Below are positions 1 to 8,030 of a stretch of 64,000 nucleotides of DNA, piece after piece. The DNA comes from Niveispirillum sp943371025 (lineage in GTDB: Bacteria > Pseudomonadota > Alphaproteobacteria > Azospirillales > Azospirillaceae), in the NCBI GenBank assembly GCA_943371025.1, contig CALRTC020000001.1:485802-549801 (forward strand), in the 5' to 3' direction. A program made the position numbers and the translations under genes. How positions within the stretch are numbered: the stretch's first letter is position 1; each line of letters begins with the position of its first letter. Below the pieces are notes generated by a model. That model was not told the origin of the DNA and made no database searches. It saw nothing but the letters and a program-made list of their open reading frames with translations.

Positions 1-1341
1 CTGGCGGCCGACAGCGCCATCGTCACGGCCGGCAAAGGCGGCGATGATGTGAAGGTGACGGGTGCCGTGAACGGCGCCTACGCGCTGCTGGTCGATGCCG
101 GCAAGGGCAAAGTGGCGCTGGATGGCGCTGTCGGTGGCAGCAGTGCGCTGAAGCTGCTGTCGGTCGGCGGGTCGACCGTGTCGCTGAAGTCGGTCACGAC
201 GACGGGTCTTCAGGATTATGCGGGTGCCGTGACCCTGGCCGGTGATCTGGTCAGCACGGTCGGCGGTGGTATCCGCGTTGGCGGGCCGCTGACCCTGGCC
301 GGTAATGCCAAGCTGGCGACGGCCGGTGCGGGGGCCGACAATGTCAGTCTGGAAGGCCCCGTCTCCGGCGCGTACCAACTGTCGGTGCAGGCCGGCAAGG
401 GAGCCGTCACGGCGGCCGGCGCGGTTAACGGGCTGAGCGGTCTGGATGTGGCGGGCGGTGTTGTCAGCCTGGCTTCGCCCATATCGGTCACGGGGACCCT
501 GGGCCTGGCTGGCACCACGGTAAAGACCGGGACCTTGTCCGGCCGCAGCGTCGTGCTGACCGGAACCGATATGTTGACGGCCGGGGCGATCACGGCCACG
601 GAAACGGCCACGGTGACCGCCGGCAAGGCTGCCAGCCTGTCCGGCATCACCGCCAACCAGATCACCATTGGTGCCGGTGAGGCATTGACGGTGGGTGCCC
701 TGGTGGCAACCAAGGATCTGACCGTTACCGGCGCCAAGGCGGTGACCCTGACCACCGCAACGGCGGAATCGATCGCGGTGACGGCGGGCGACGCGCTGAC
801 GGCCAACAGCCTGACAGCGGTGAAGTCTGTCACTGCGACCGGTGCCAAGGCGGTTACGCTGACCAATGTCGCCGGGGCGCAGGTGGCGGCTACGGCCGGT
901 GGCGTCTTGTCGCTGGCCAGTTTGACGGCCGATACAGCGTCGCTGTCCGGTGGGATGATCACAGGCAGCGGGACGCTGCGGGTCAAGGGCGTGCTGCGGG
1001 TCGATACGGCGGGGCGCGCGACGCTGAGCGACGTGCAGGTGGGTGGCCTGGCCTATCGCGGTGCGGGAACTTTCAATGCTGATGGTTCCGTGGCGGGCGT
1101 CAGCGGCGTCGATGCGGCCGATCTGGTCACCGTCCTGGGCGACCGCAATGGGACCTATCTGTTCGCCGGACGCCCCGTCTTTGGCATCGCCAGCACGGTC
1201 GAGCGCCATCGCCTGGACGTTCCGCTGGTCCAGACGGTGCCGACCACGGATCGTGACGATGATGCGCGTGCGGCGGCGCCGGTGCTGGACCCGGCACGGG
1301 CGGCCGAGGAGCGGGACGGACTGATCGAAATCCGGGACTGA
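1..1341 (+). CDS. 3' part of a large repetitive surface protein (filamentous adhesin-like), start outside window
   Basis: The frame is open from base 1, so only the last 446 residues are visible. They are low-complexity Gly/Ala/Val/Thr-rich sequence in which I see no Cys or Trp, as in right-handed beta-helix adhesins. Two repeat types are visible: a unit around NGAYALLVDAGKGK, repeated as SGAYQLSVQAGKG, and a roughly 40-residue unit containing TVTGAKAVTLT, repeated as TATGAKAVTLT. The last 90 residues are non-repetitive and charged, ending LIEIRD, with no autotransporter barrel and no LPXTG-like anchor. Secretion is therefore more likely by a two-partner or type I route than as a classical autotransporter; that is inference. 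A strong terminator follows directly. Exact family not recognised. Confidence 0.7.
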   Translation: MAADSAIVTAGKGGDDVKVTGAVNGAYALLVDAGKGKVALDGAVGGSSALKLLSVGGSTVSLKSVTTTGLQDYAGAVTLAGDLVSTVGGGIRVGGPLTLAGNAKLATAGAGADNVSLEGPVSGAYQLSVQAGKGAVTAAGAVNGLSGLDVAGGVVSLASPISVTGTLGLAGTTVKTGTLSGRSVVLTGTDMLTAGAITATETATVTAGKAASLSGITANQITIGAGEALTVGALVATKDLTVTGAKAVTLTTATAESIAVTAGDALTANSLTAVKSVTATGAKAVTLTNVAGAQVAATAGGVLSLASLTADTASLSGGMITGSGTLRVKGVLRVDTAGRATLSDVQVGGLAYRGAGTFNADGSVAGVSGVDAADLVTVLGDRNGTYLFAGRPVFGIASTVERHRLDVPLVQTVPTTDRDDDARAAAPVLDPARAAEERDGLIEIRD

Positions 1342-1343
1342 CG

Positions 1344-1373
1344 GGAAAGGGCGGGGGAGACCCCGCCCTTTCC
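1344..1373 (+). terminator. Rho-independent-like hairpin after the adhesin gene
   Basis: A perfect 13-bp stem (1344-1356 with 1361-1373) closes a GAGA loop three bases after the stop codon. It lacks a clear T-run but its position and stability fit a terminator. Confidence 0.75.
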
Positions 1374-1382
1374 ATATCATAC

Positions 1383-1453
1383 CTCAGGCGCCGGGCGCCC
1401 ACATCCGTGGGCTTGGCTTACGCGGCATGGGCCGCGCGGCGGCCGTCGCCGCC
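1383..1453 (+). repeat. Three-hairpin dispersed repeat, copy 1
   Basis: Starts CTCAGGCGCCGGGCG. Hairpin 1 is CCCAC-ATCC-GTGGG (1398-1411), followed by the linker CTTGGCT. Hairpin 2 is GCGGC-ATGG-GCCGC (1422-1435) and hairpin 3 is GGCGGC-CGTC-GCCGCC (1438-1453). Compared with the other copies, loops and linker are kept while stems change on both sides. It lies between the adhesin terminator and the end of kdgK. Confidence 0.8.
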
Positions 1454-1454
1454 G

Positions 1455-1485
1455 TACCAACGGTCAAAATTCTTGACCGCTGGTA
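1455..1485. terminator. Inverted repeat downstream of kdgK, candidate terminator
   Basis: TACCAACGGTCAA (1455-1467) pairs with TTGACCGCTGGTA (1473-1485) with one mismatch around a 5-base loop. It sits 12 bases beyond the kdgK stop codon and immediately after repeat copy 1. Confidence 0.5.
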
Positions 1486-1497
1486 TCAGAATCCGGC

Positions 1498-2517
1498 TCA
1501 GCGCTTCACATCCAGACCCTCTTCATTCACCAGGCTCATCACATCGGCGATGCCGACCAGATTGGCGTCGCCGGGCACGGAATGCTTCAGGGCGGCGGCG
1601 GCGGCGGCGAAATTGATGGCCGCATCGGTGGCCATGCCCTTGTCGACGGCATGGATCAGCCCGGCCGCGAAAGCGTCACCGCCACCGATCCGGTCGACAA
1701 TGCCGTTCAGCTTGTAGGTTCGGGAATAATGGACGCGGTGGTCGCGGGCGACGACTCGGCCCGTGATTTCCTGATGGTCGACATCGTGATGCGCCCGGAT
1801 GGTTGAGGCCAGCCTCTGCAGATCCGGCCAGGTCTTGAAAGCCAGTTCGGCCGCCGCCAGGAAACGTTCCGACGGCGACAGCGTATGGAAATCAGCCCCC
1901 AGGATCAGGGCGATGTCGCGTTCGTTGCCGAACATCAGGTCGGCCGTCGCGGCCAGCCGGGCAAAGACGGCGGGCGCATCGCCGCCCCGATCCTGCCACA
2001 GCTTCGCCCGGTAATTGCAGTCGAAGGAGACCTTCACGCCGGCGGCCTTCGCCGCTTCGGCCGCCGCGACCACGGCCGCTTCGGCCTGGGCACTGACGGC
2101 CGGTGTGATGCCGCCGACATGCAGCCACTGCGCCCCGGCCAGCAGCGACGGCCAATCATAGGCCGCCGCCTCCGTCTGGGCGAAGGCGGAACCGGCACGG
2201 TCATAGATGATTTCCGACGGGCGCTGCATGGCGCCAACCGTCAGGAAATAGAGCCCCATGCGGCCGTGGCGCATGTGGATGGCGCGTGTGTCGACGCCAT
2301 GGCGGCGCAACTCGCCGCGGCAGGCCTCGCCGACGCCGTTTTCCGGCAGGGTGGAGACGACGGCGGCATCCCAGCCGAATCGGGCCAGGGAGACGGCGAC
2401 ATTCGCCTCTGCCCCGCCAAAGCTCACGTCCAGGCGGGGAGTTTGCAGCAGCATTTCCCGTCCCGGGGCCGTCAGCCGCATCAGCAATTCCCCGAAACAC
2501 ACGATACGGCTGGTCAT
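1498..2517 (-). CDS. kdgK: 2-dehydro-3-deoxygluconate (KDG) kinase, PfkB family
   Basis: Phosphorylates 2-keto-3-deoxygluconate to KDPG in the cytoplasm, the last step before Eda cleavage in pectin and uronate breakdown. The 339-residue product has the PfkB sugar-kinase layout: an N-terminal GGAEANVAVSLARFG substrate region (residues 34-48) and the C-terminal RIGGGDAFAAGLI signature with the catalytic Asp near residue 281. The ATG at 2517 was chosen because AAGGGGGAA ends about 8 bases before it; an ATG at 2523 is too close to that site. The gene is divergent from the TonB receptor, and two operator-like sites lie between them. Fructokinase or tagatose kinase activity is possible from family alone, but eda, pectate lyase and the operators favour KDG. 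Confidence 0.85.
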   Translation of the reverse strand: MTSRIVCFGELLMRLTAPGREMLLQTPRLDVSFGGAEANVAVSLARFGWDAAVVSTLPENGVGEACRGELRRHGVDTRAIHMRHGRMGLYFLTVGAMQRPSEIIYDRAGSAFAQTEAAAYDWPSLLAGAQWLHVGGITPAVSAQAEAAVVAAAEAAKAAGVKVSFDCNYRAKLWQDRGGDAPAVFARLAATADLMFGNERDIALILGADFHTLSPSERFLAAAELAFKTWPDLQRLASTIRAHHDVDHQEITGRVVARDHRVHYSRTYKLNGIVDRIGGGDAFAAGLIHAVDKGMATDAAINFAAAAAALKHSVPGDANLVGIADVMSLVNEEGLDVKR

Positions 2518-2611
2518 CGACATTTCCCCCTTGGACAATCTATCCCCCTGAACCTGCGGGATTTGTGCCACATCTTGATACAAACTTGGCGAAATCATTG
2601 CAAAAGCCTAT

Positions 2612-2625
2612 TGCCACCGGTGTCA
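2612..2625. promoter_or_regulatory. Uronate-regulon operator candidate 1
   Basis: TGCCACCGGTGTCA, centred on ACCGGT. It contains the half-site TGACACCGGT (reverse strand) shared by five sites in the window. It is about 95 bp upstream of the kdgK start and 34 bp (about three helical turns) from site 2. Confidence 0.6.
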
Positions 2626-2645
2626 GTTCGGGACATTAATGGGCC

Positions 2646-2659
2646 TGTCACCGGTGTCA
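2646..2659. promoter_or_regulatory. Uronate-regulon operator candidate 2
   Basis: TGTCACCGGTGTCA, centred on ACCGGT, with the same TGACACCGGT half-site. Centre-to-centre distance to site 1 is 34 bp, so a LacI dimer pair could bind the same DNA face and control kdgK and the receptor together. Confidence 0.6.
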
Positions 2660-2788
2660 ATGCCATCAAGGCAAAGCCGGCAACAGTATACGCGAATCCG
2701 TCCGGCGCTCCTCCATCCCCCTGCCAGGCAGTGGGTCCAAGGCGGGGGAAAAGACCAGGGCGATATAACTTTGAAGGGGAAGGAAGCT

Positions 2789-5677
2789 ATGAAGAAGCTC
2801 GCGGGTACGCCCTGCATCCGTCGTCGTCTGGCCGGTGCCTCCGCCCTGGTCGTGCTGGCCGGCCTGATCCCGGTGGCGGCACAGGGGCAGCAAGCCACAG
2901 ATGGCCAGTTGGAAGAAATCGTCGTCACCGGCTTCCGCGGCAGCTTGGCCAGCGCCATCAACAAGAAGAAGAATGAGAACGACATCGTCGATGTCGTCAA
3001 TGCCGAGGATATCGGCAAGTTCCCGGACACCAATCTGGCCGAATCCCTGCAGCGCATCCCTGGCGTGTCGATCGACCGCGACGGCGGCGAGGGCCGTTCG
3101 ATCACTGTGCGTGGTCTGGGCGCGCAGTTCACCCGCGTCCGCCTGAACGGGCTGGAAGCGCTGGCGACGACGGGCGGCAAAGATGGTTCGGGCGGCGCCA
3201 ATCGCGGCCGCGGCTTCGACTTCCAGGTCTTCGCGTCGGAACTGTTCAACAGCCTGACCGTGCGCAAGTCCGCGTCGGCGGAGACCGAAGAAGGCTCCCT
3301 GGGCGCCACGGTCGACCTGCAGACGGCCCGGCCCTTTGATTACAACAAGTTCGTTTTCACCACGGCCGGCAAGATCGGTTACAACGACCTGTCGAAGTCG
3401 AAGGACCCGCGCGGCACCCTGCTGGTCTCCGACACCTTCGCCGATGGCAAGATCGGCGCCCTGGTTTCTGTCGCCTATGCCCAGACCAACCGGCTGGAGG
3501 AAGGTTCCTCCACCGGTCGTTGGGAACGCGGCATCGATACGATCGGCACCATTGGGACCAACGGCAATGGCAGCGCCACCAGCAACTTCCTGTTCGGTGG
3601 CCCTGGCACGACGACGACCAACACGCCGACCAACCGCGCCCTGCCGGAACAGTCGGCCTGGCACCCGCGCATTCCGCGCTATGGCCGCCTGGACTATGAC
3701 CAGGATCGGCTGGGCGTGACGTCGGCCCTGCAGTTCAAGCCGTTCGAGACGACGCAGATCGATCTGGACCTGCTCTATGCCAATCTGAAGGGCACGCGCC
3801 AGGAACAGTATCTGGAAGTCATCTCCTTCAGCCGCAATACCGGTGCGGGCGGCATGGGCGGCACCACCGTTGTCAACGCCAAGTATGACGACATGGGCAA
3901 CCTGATCGCCGGCACCTTCAACGGTGTCGACGTGCGTACCGAACAGCGCCTTGACGAGCTGGAAACCAAGTTCCTGCAATATTCCGTGGGGCTGAACCAG
4001 GAATTCACCGATACGTTCCGCTTCAAGGGGCAGGCCGGCTGGTCGTCGTCCAAGCAGGATAACCCCGTTCAGACCACGCTGTCGCTGGATGCCTATAACG
4101 TCAATGGCTACAGCTATGACTTCACCGGCAACAAGAACCTGCCCTCCTTCAATTACGGGTTCGACGTCACCGACCCGTCCAAGTATCTGTTCAGCCCCTC
4201 CACCCGCCTGTCGAAGACGGGGGGCGTCGTCGGCGACCAGTCGCTGATCCGCATGCGTCCCAACAAGACGGATAACGAGTTCCGCACCTTCCGTGGCGAC
4301 TTTGAATGGGATGCGAATGACTGGCTGCAATTGCAGGCCGGCGGCATTTTCAAGAAGTACGACTTCACGACGGTGGAACAGCGCCGTTATGCCACCATCG
4401 ACCCCTACGGCAATGGCACGGCAACCCTGACCGAAGCGGCCGTTGCGCTGCCGGCCGGCACGACCGTCGCCAGCATCTCCGATCTGGTCACCGGTTTCGG
4501 CCGCCATCTGGGCATGCCCGACGGCACACCCACGTCCTGGGTTGTGCCGTCCATCGACAAGGTGGCCCAGATCCTGGACATCTATTGCAACTGCAAGAAC
4601 GCCTACGGCGATTTCCGCTTGGACAAGTCCAACCAGCTGGGCGCCAACCGCTCGGCGGGGGAGAAGAGCCGCAGCTTCTATGTTCAGGCTGACTTCAACA
4701 CCGAACTGGCCGGCATGCCGGTGCGCGGCAATATTGGTGTCCGTCAGGTGAAGACGGAACTGACCTCGGTCGGGTATGTCGGCACGACTCCGGTCACCAT
4801 CGAGCGTGAGTATAACAACACGCTGCCGGCCCTGAACGTGACTCTGGAGCCGGTTGATGACTTCCTGATGCGCTTCGGCGCCGCCAAGGTCATGGCCCGC
4901 CCCGACCTGCCAAACCTGACCCCCGGCGGTTCGATCAACAACAATGCGCTGACCCTGTCCATCGGCAATCCTTATCTGGAACCGATCAAGGCCGACACGC
5001 TGGATCTGTCATTCGAATGGTACCCGGAGAAGGAGACGCTGATTTCCGTCGGCCTCTTCTACAAGAATATCAAGACCTATATCCAGAGCGTCTCCGAAAC
5101 CGTGGCCTTCAAGGATACGGGCCTGCCGTCGGTGCTGCTGGCCAACGGCAACACGGTGGACAGTGTCTTTACCGTCACGCGTGCGCAGAACACCAGCGGC
5201 GGTCCGCTGAAGGGCCTGGAAATCTCGATCCAGAAGCCCTTCACCTTCCTGCCTCCGCCGTTCGATAATTTCGGTGGCATCGCCAACTTCACCTATGTGA
5301 AGTCCGATATCGATTACCTTGTCGGCAAGAACACTGTCACCGAAGCGCTGGTCGGCCTGTCGCCGAAATCCTTCAACGCCACGCTGTATTACGAAGTGGA
5401 GGGGTTCAGCGCCCGCGTCTCCGGATCGTTCCGTGATCAGTACCTGACGCAAATCTCGCCGGGTAACAACAACGATATCCGTGGCAAGGCTTCCACCTTC
5501 AACCTGGACGCGTCGGTCAGCTATGACGTGACGGATCAGGTGTCGGTGACGTTTGAAGCCATCAACCTGACCGACCAGTTCGACGAACGCTGGGTTGGCA
5601 CCAGCAGCCGCCAGAACCTGGAAGAATATGTCCATTACGGCCGTCAATTCTTCCTGGGCGCCAAGTACAAGTACTGA
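2789..5677 (+). CDS. TonB-dependent outer-membrane receptor, probable pectin-oligosaccharide importer
   Basis: Active uptake of a large substrate across the outer membrane, powered by TonB/ExbBD. The 962-residue precursor starts MKKLAGTPC with a signal peptide to about residue 33 (VAAQGQQ). A TonB-box-like EEIVVTG follows at 42-48, then a plug domain with SLQRIPGVSIDR and ITVRGLGAQFTRVRLNG, and a long beta-barrel ending in aromatic residues (GAKYKY). The opening matches the Caulobacter/Xanthomonas carbohydrate-type receptors (TIGR01782-like). The frame extends upstream to 2639, but the ATG at 2789 has an AAGGA site and begins the signal peptide. It is divergent from kdgK with two LacI-type operator candidates upstream, which suggests a pectin-derived substrate. 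Substrate is inferred from context only. Confidence 0.9.
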   Translation: MKKLAGTPCIRRRLAGASALVVLAGLIPVAAQGQQATDGQLEEIVVTGFRGSLASAINKKKNENDIVDVVNAEDIGKFPDTNLAESLQRIPGVSIDRDGGEGRSITVRGLGAQFTRVRLNGLEALATTGGKDGSGGANRGRGFDFQVFASELFNSLTVRKSASAETEEGSLGATVDLQTARPFDYNKFVFTTAGKIGYNDLSKSKDPRGTLLVSDTFADGKIGALVSVAYAQTNRLEEGSSTGRWERGIDTIGTIGTNGNGSATSNFLFGGPGTTTTNTPTNRALPEQSAWHPRIPRYGRLDYDQDRLGVTSALQFKPFETTQIDLDLLYANLKGTRQEQYLEVISFSRNTGAGGMGGTTVVNAKYDDMGNLIAGTFNGVDVRTEQRLDELETKFLQYSVGLNQEFTDTFRFKGQAGWSSSKQDNPVQTTLSLDAYNVNGYSYDFTGNKNLPSFNYGFDVTDPSKYLFSPSTRLSKTGGVVGDQSLIRMRPNKTDNEFRTFRGDFEWDANDWLQLQAGGIFKKYDFTTVEQRRYATIDPYGNGTATLTEAAVALPAGTTVASISDLVTGFGRHLGMPDGTPTSWVVPSIDKVAQILDIYCNCKNAYGDFRLDKSNQLGANRSAGEKSRSFYVQADFNTELAGMPVRGNIGVRQVKTELTSVGYVGTTPVTIEREYNNTLPALNVTLEPVDDFLMRFGAAKVMARPDLPNLTPGGSINNNALTLSIGNPYLEPIKADTLDLSFEWYPEKETLISVGLFYKNIKTYIQSVSETVAFKDTGLPSVLLANGNTVDSVFTVTRAQNTSGGPLKGLEISIQKPFTFLPPPFDNFGGIANFTYVKSDIDYLVGKNTVTEALVGLSPKSFNATLYYEVEGFSARVSGSFRDQYLTQISPGNNNDIRGKASTFNLDASVSYDVTDQVSVTFEAINLTDQFDERWVGTSSRQNLEEYVHYGRQFFLGAKYKY

Positions 5678-5708
5678 TCCTCGTTATCCCTGTTCCTGAA
5701 ACTCCATG

Positions 5709-5739
5709 CGGCCCCTCCGGACAGGAGGGGCCGTTTCCT
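5709..5739 (+). terminator. Terminator after the TonB receptor gene
   Basis: CGGCCCCTCC (5709-5718) pairs perfectly with GGAGGGGCCG (5724-5733) around GGACA and is followed by a T-rich stretch. It separates the receptor from eda, so eda is either read through or has its own promoter. Confidence 0.8.
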
Positions 5740-5774
5740 TGTCCGTCCTTTCATTTCTGGGGAGTATCGGTTCC

Positions 5775-6410
5775 GTGAACATGTCGGCTTTCAGCGCCCT
5801 GCTGCGCACCTCGCCCGTCATTCCCGTTCTGACGATCGAGCGGGTGGAGGATGCAGGGCCCCTGGCCGTGGCCCTGCATGCGGGTGGCCTGTCGGTGGTT
5901 GAGGTGACCTTGCGTACGCCGGCCGCCCTGGACGCCATCACGGAAATGAAACGGGCCGTGCCCGGCCTGGTGGTGGGTGCCGGCACCATCCTGAAGCCGG
6001 CGGACCTGGATGCCGCCATGTCGGCTGGTTCGGATTTCATCGTCACGCCGGCAACCACGACGGCCCTGGTGGCGCCGCTGCGCGCCTGCGGGGTGCCGGT
6101 CGTTCCCGGTGTCGCCACGCCCAGCGAGGTGCTGGCCCGTCTGGATGACGGGTTCGATGTGCTGAAGCTGTTTCCAGCCGAACAATATGGCGGGGCGGCG
6201 ACCATCGCGGCCCTGGCGGCACCGCTGCCTCAGGCCCGCTTCTGCCCGACGGGCGGCATCGGCCGCGACAAGGTCGCCTCTTATCTGGCGCTGAAGAATG
6301 TCGTCGGCGTCGGTGGTTCCTGGATCGCCACCAACAAGCAGATCGCCGCCGGCGATTGGGCCGGCATCACGGAGAACGCCCGCGCGGCGGCGGCCTTCGC
6401 CGCCACCTGA
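5775..6410 (+). CDS. eda: KDPG aldolase (2-dehydro-3-deoxyphosphogluconate aldolase)
   Basis: Cleaves KDPG to pyruvate and glyceraldehyde 3-phosphate, finishing the uronate and Entner-Doudoroff routes. The 211-residue class I aldolase shows the general base Glu in VVEVTLRT (E43), the Schiff-base Lys in VLKLFPAEQYGG (K131) and the phosphate-binding CPTGGIG loop; length is normal for the family. The GTG at 5775 is preferred because GGGGAG ends 10 bases upstream; the in-frame ATG at 5781 is an alternative but is 16 bases from that site. It acts directly after KdgK, encoded nearby. It is convergent with the pectate lyase gene, the stops being only 9 bases apart. Confidence 0.92.
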   Translation: MNMSAFSALLRTSPVIPVLTIERVEDAGPLAVALHAGGLSVVEVTLRTPAALDAITEMKRAVPGLVVGAGTILKPADLDAAMSAGSDFIVTPATTTALVAPLRACGVPVVPGVATPSEVLARLDDGFDVLKLFPAEQYGGAATIAALAAPLPQARFCPTGGIGRDKVASYLALKNVVGVGGSWIATNKQIAAGDWAGITENARAAAAFAAT

Positions 6411-6419
6411 TCAGCATCG

Positions 6420-7784
6420 TCACAGGCTGTTCAGATAGTCTTCAAGGTTGGTGTAGCCATCGCCGTCGCGGTCCTTGGCCCCATCGGCCGGGTCGGCGGG
6501 GTTCAGGGCGTGCGCCTGTTCCCAGGTGTCGGGCATGCCGTCGCGGTCGCTGTCGACCGGGGCCGTGCCCGACGCCAGCACCGGCCAGCCGCCGACATCG
6601 TCCTGGCTGTTGATCAGCCGACCTTCACCCTTGGCTACGCCGGCGATGATGCGTTCATCCACATTGTCGCGCGTGCGTCCGGCACCGGCCCTGGCCAGCA
6701 CCGCCTTGAAGGCGTCTGCTGCGGGTTCCGTTGGCACCGCCGCCATGGGGATGGGGGCGGGCTGGCGATATGCCGGCGCCTGCACGCCGCTGACCAGCGA
6801 CCAGGGGTCGGCCGGTTCCGCATGGTTCATCCAGTTGCCGGCGAAATAGGCCCTGGCCACCGGGCTTTTCTCATCAAAGGCCATGGCGCCCTTCGAATTG
6901 GGGCCGGCAATGTAGTAGTTGTTCACGAAATTATAGGCGGAGACGGCGTCCGTATCGGCATTGTAGCCCGACGCTCCCTCCTTGCCTGCCCCCTTCCAGT
7001 TGAAGAAGACATTGTTGCGGAAATCGATGAAGGGGCCGGTCGGGTCGTCCGCTGCGCTCTCGAAATTGCCCGGCCGCGGCATGCGCGACGAATGGTTGGC
7101 CCAGAGATTATGATGGAAAGAATAGCGGGCGCCGAAGGAACCGCGCACCAGAGAGCCATAGCCATGGTCGCCCTTGGCGTGGATGGAATGGTTCAGGCTT
7201 TCGGCGATGACGGACCATTGCACCGTCACCTGATCCAGCCCGGTCATCCCGTCCTTATATTTCTGGGAGACGGAAAGGCTTTCATCCGTCGACCAGCTGG
7301 CCGAGACATGGTCCAGGATGATGTGTTTGCCATCGGTGATGGAGATGGCGTCGCCTTCCTGACCGCCGGCACTGCCCAGACGGGAGCGGATATGGCGGAT
7401 CACCACATTGTTGGCCGACACCAGCAGCGGATAATCGCGCAGGCTGATGCCGCCGCCGGGGGCGGTCTGACCCGCGATGGTGATGAAATCGTTGCGGACA
7501 TGCAGGGGCGATTTAAGCTGGATCGTGCCGGATATGGCGAAGACAATGGTGCGGGGCCCCTTGGCCTTCACCGCCTCCCGCAGGGTGCCTGGCCCGTCAT
7601 CATCCAGGCTGGTGACGATGAAGACGCGGCCGGCGCGTCCTCCCATCGCATAGGCCCCGGCCCCTTCCGCGCCCGGAAAGGCCGGGATCGTGGCAGGTAC
7701 CACATCAACCCCAGCGGCAAGGGTGGCGGGAACCAGTAGGCAGGCGGTGGCCAGCAGGCCAGAAACGACATGGTGACGCAGCAT
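6420..7784 (-). CDS. Secreted pectate lyase (PL1-like) with C-terminal calcium-binding repeats
   Basis: Cleaves polygalacturonate by beta-elimination outside the cytoplasm, producing unsaturated oligogalacturonides. The 454-residue protein begins with a signal peptide (MLRHHVVSGLLATACLLVPA, cleavage near residue 24). The parallel beta-helix domain includes PGAEGAGAYAMGGRAG, FAISGTIQL, RHIRSRLG, LDHVSASWSTDE and FHHNLWANHSSRMPR, all typical of pectate lyase C-like proteins. The C-terminus carries two Asp-rich calcium loops, DSDRDGMPDTWE and DRDGDGYTNLEDYL, resembling dockerin or thrombospondin type-3 repeats. The ATG at 7784 has GGGGAGG 8 bases upstream. An operator-like site lies about 60 bp before the start. 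The neighbouring uronate genes strongly support the substrate. Confidence 0.88.
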   Translation of the reverse strand: MLRHHVVSGLLATACLLVPATLAAGVDVVPATIPAFPGAEGAGAYAMGGRAGRVFIVTSLDDDGPGTLREAVKAKGPRTIVFAISGTIQLKSPLHVRNDFITIAGQTAPGGGISLRDYPLLVSANNVVIRHIRSRLGSAGGQEGDAISITDGKHIILDHVSASWSTDESLSVSQKYKDGMTGLDQVTVQWSVIAESLNHSIHAKGDHGYGSLVRGSFGARYSFHHNLWANHSSRMPRPGNFESAADDPTGPFIDFRNNVFFNWKGAGKEGASGYNADTDAVSAYNFVNNYYIAGPNSKGAMAFDEKSPVARAYFAGNWMNHAEPADPWSLVSGVQAPAYRQPAPIPMAAVPTEPAADAFKAVLARAGAGRTRDNVDERIIAGVAKGEGRLINSQDDVGGWPVLASGTAPVDSDRDGMPDTWEQAHALNPADPADGAKDRDGDGYTNLEDYLNSL

Positions 7785-7845
7785 CCTGGCATCCTCCCCG
7801 GCGGACATTTTCGGCGTTTACAGCCATTCTGATACAAGATACCCT

Positions 7846-7859
7846 GACACCGGTTACCA
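7846..7859. promoter_or_regulatory. Uronate-regulon operator candidate 3
   Basis: GACACCGGTTACCA, which with the preceding T gives the full TGACACCGGT half-site. It lies about 60 bp upstream of the pectate lyase start. The sequence TGACACCGGTTACCA is identical to the site in front of uxaC at 52312. Confidence 0.6.
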
Positions 7860-7977
7860 TTCCCGGCCCCATGCAGGCAATTGTTTTAAATCCACGCGGC
7901 CTGGTGAATTCGTATCATCCGTTAAGTCATTTTGTTTTCAGGGTTGCTTCCGCCCCACAGAGGGTGCAGTAAGTCAG

Positions 7978-7999
7978 CCATTGTCCCGGGGGACAATGG
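7978..7999. promoter_or_regulatory. 22-bp perfect palindrome in front of the LacI regulator gene
   Basis: CCATTGTCCC and GGGACAATGG flank a central GG, about 31 bp upstream of the lacI-family ATG. It differs from the TGACACCGGT sites, so it could bind another regulator or be a leader hairpin. Confidence 0.45.
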
Positions 8000-8030
8000 T
8001 CACGCATACCCAGCAAAGGGATGACGCCGC

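Noticed and set aside
2666..4507. Minus-strand 613-residue open frame
   Set aside because: Antisense of the well-supported TonB receptor gene; no domains.
6631..6645. Another CTTGGCTACGCCGG that looks like the dispersed repeat
   Set aside because: It lies within pectate lyase coding sequence and lacks the flanking hairpins and ATCC loop.
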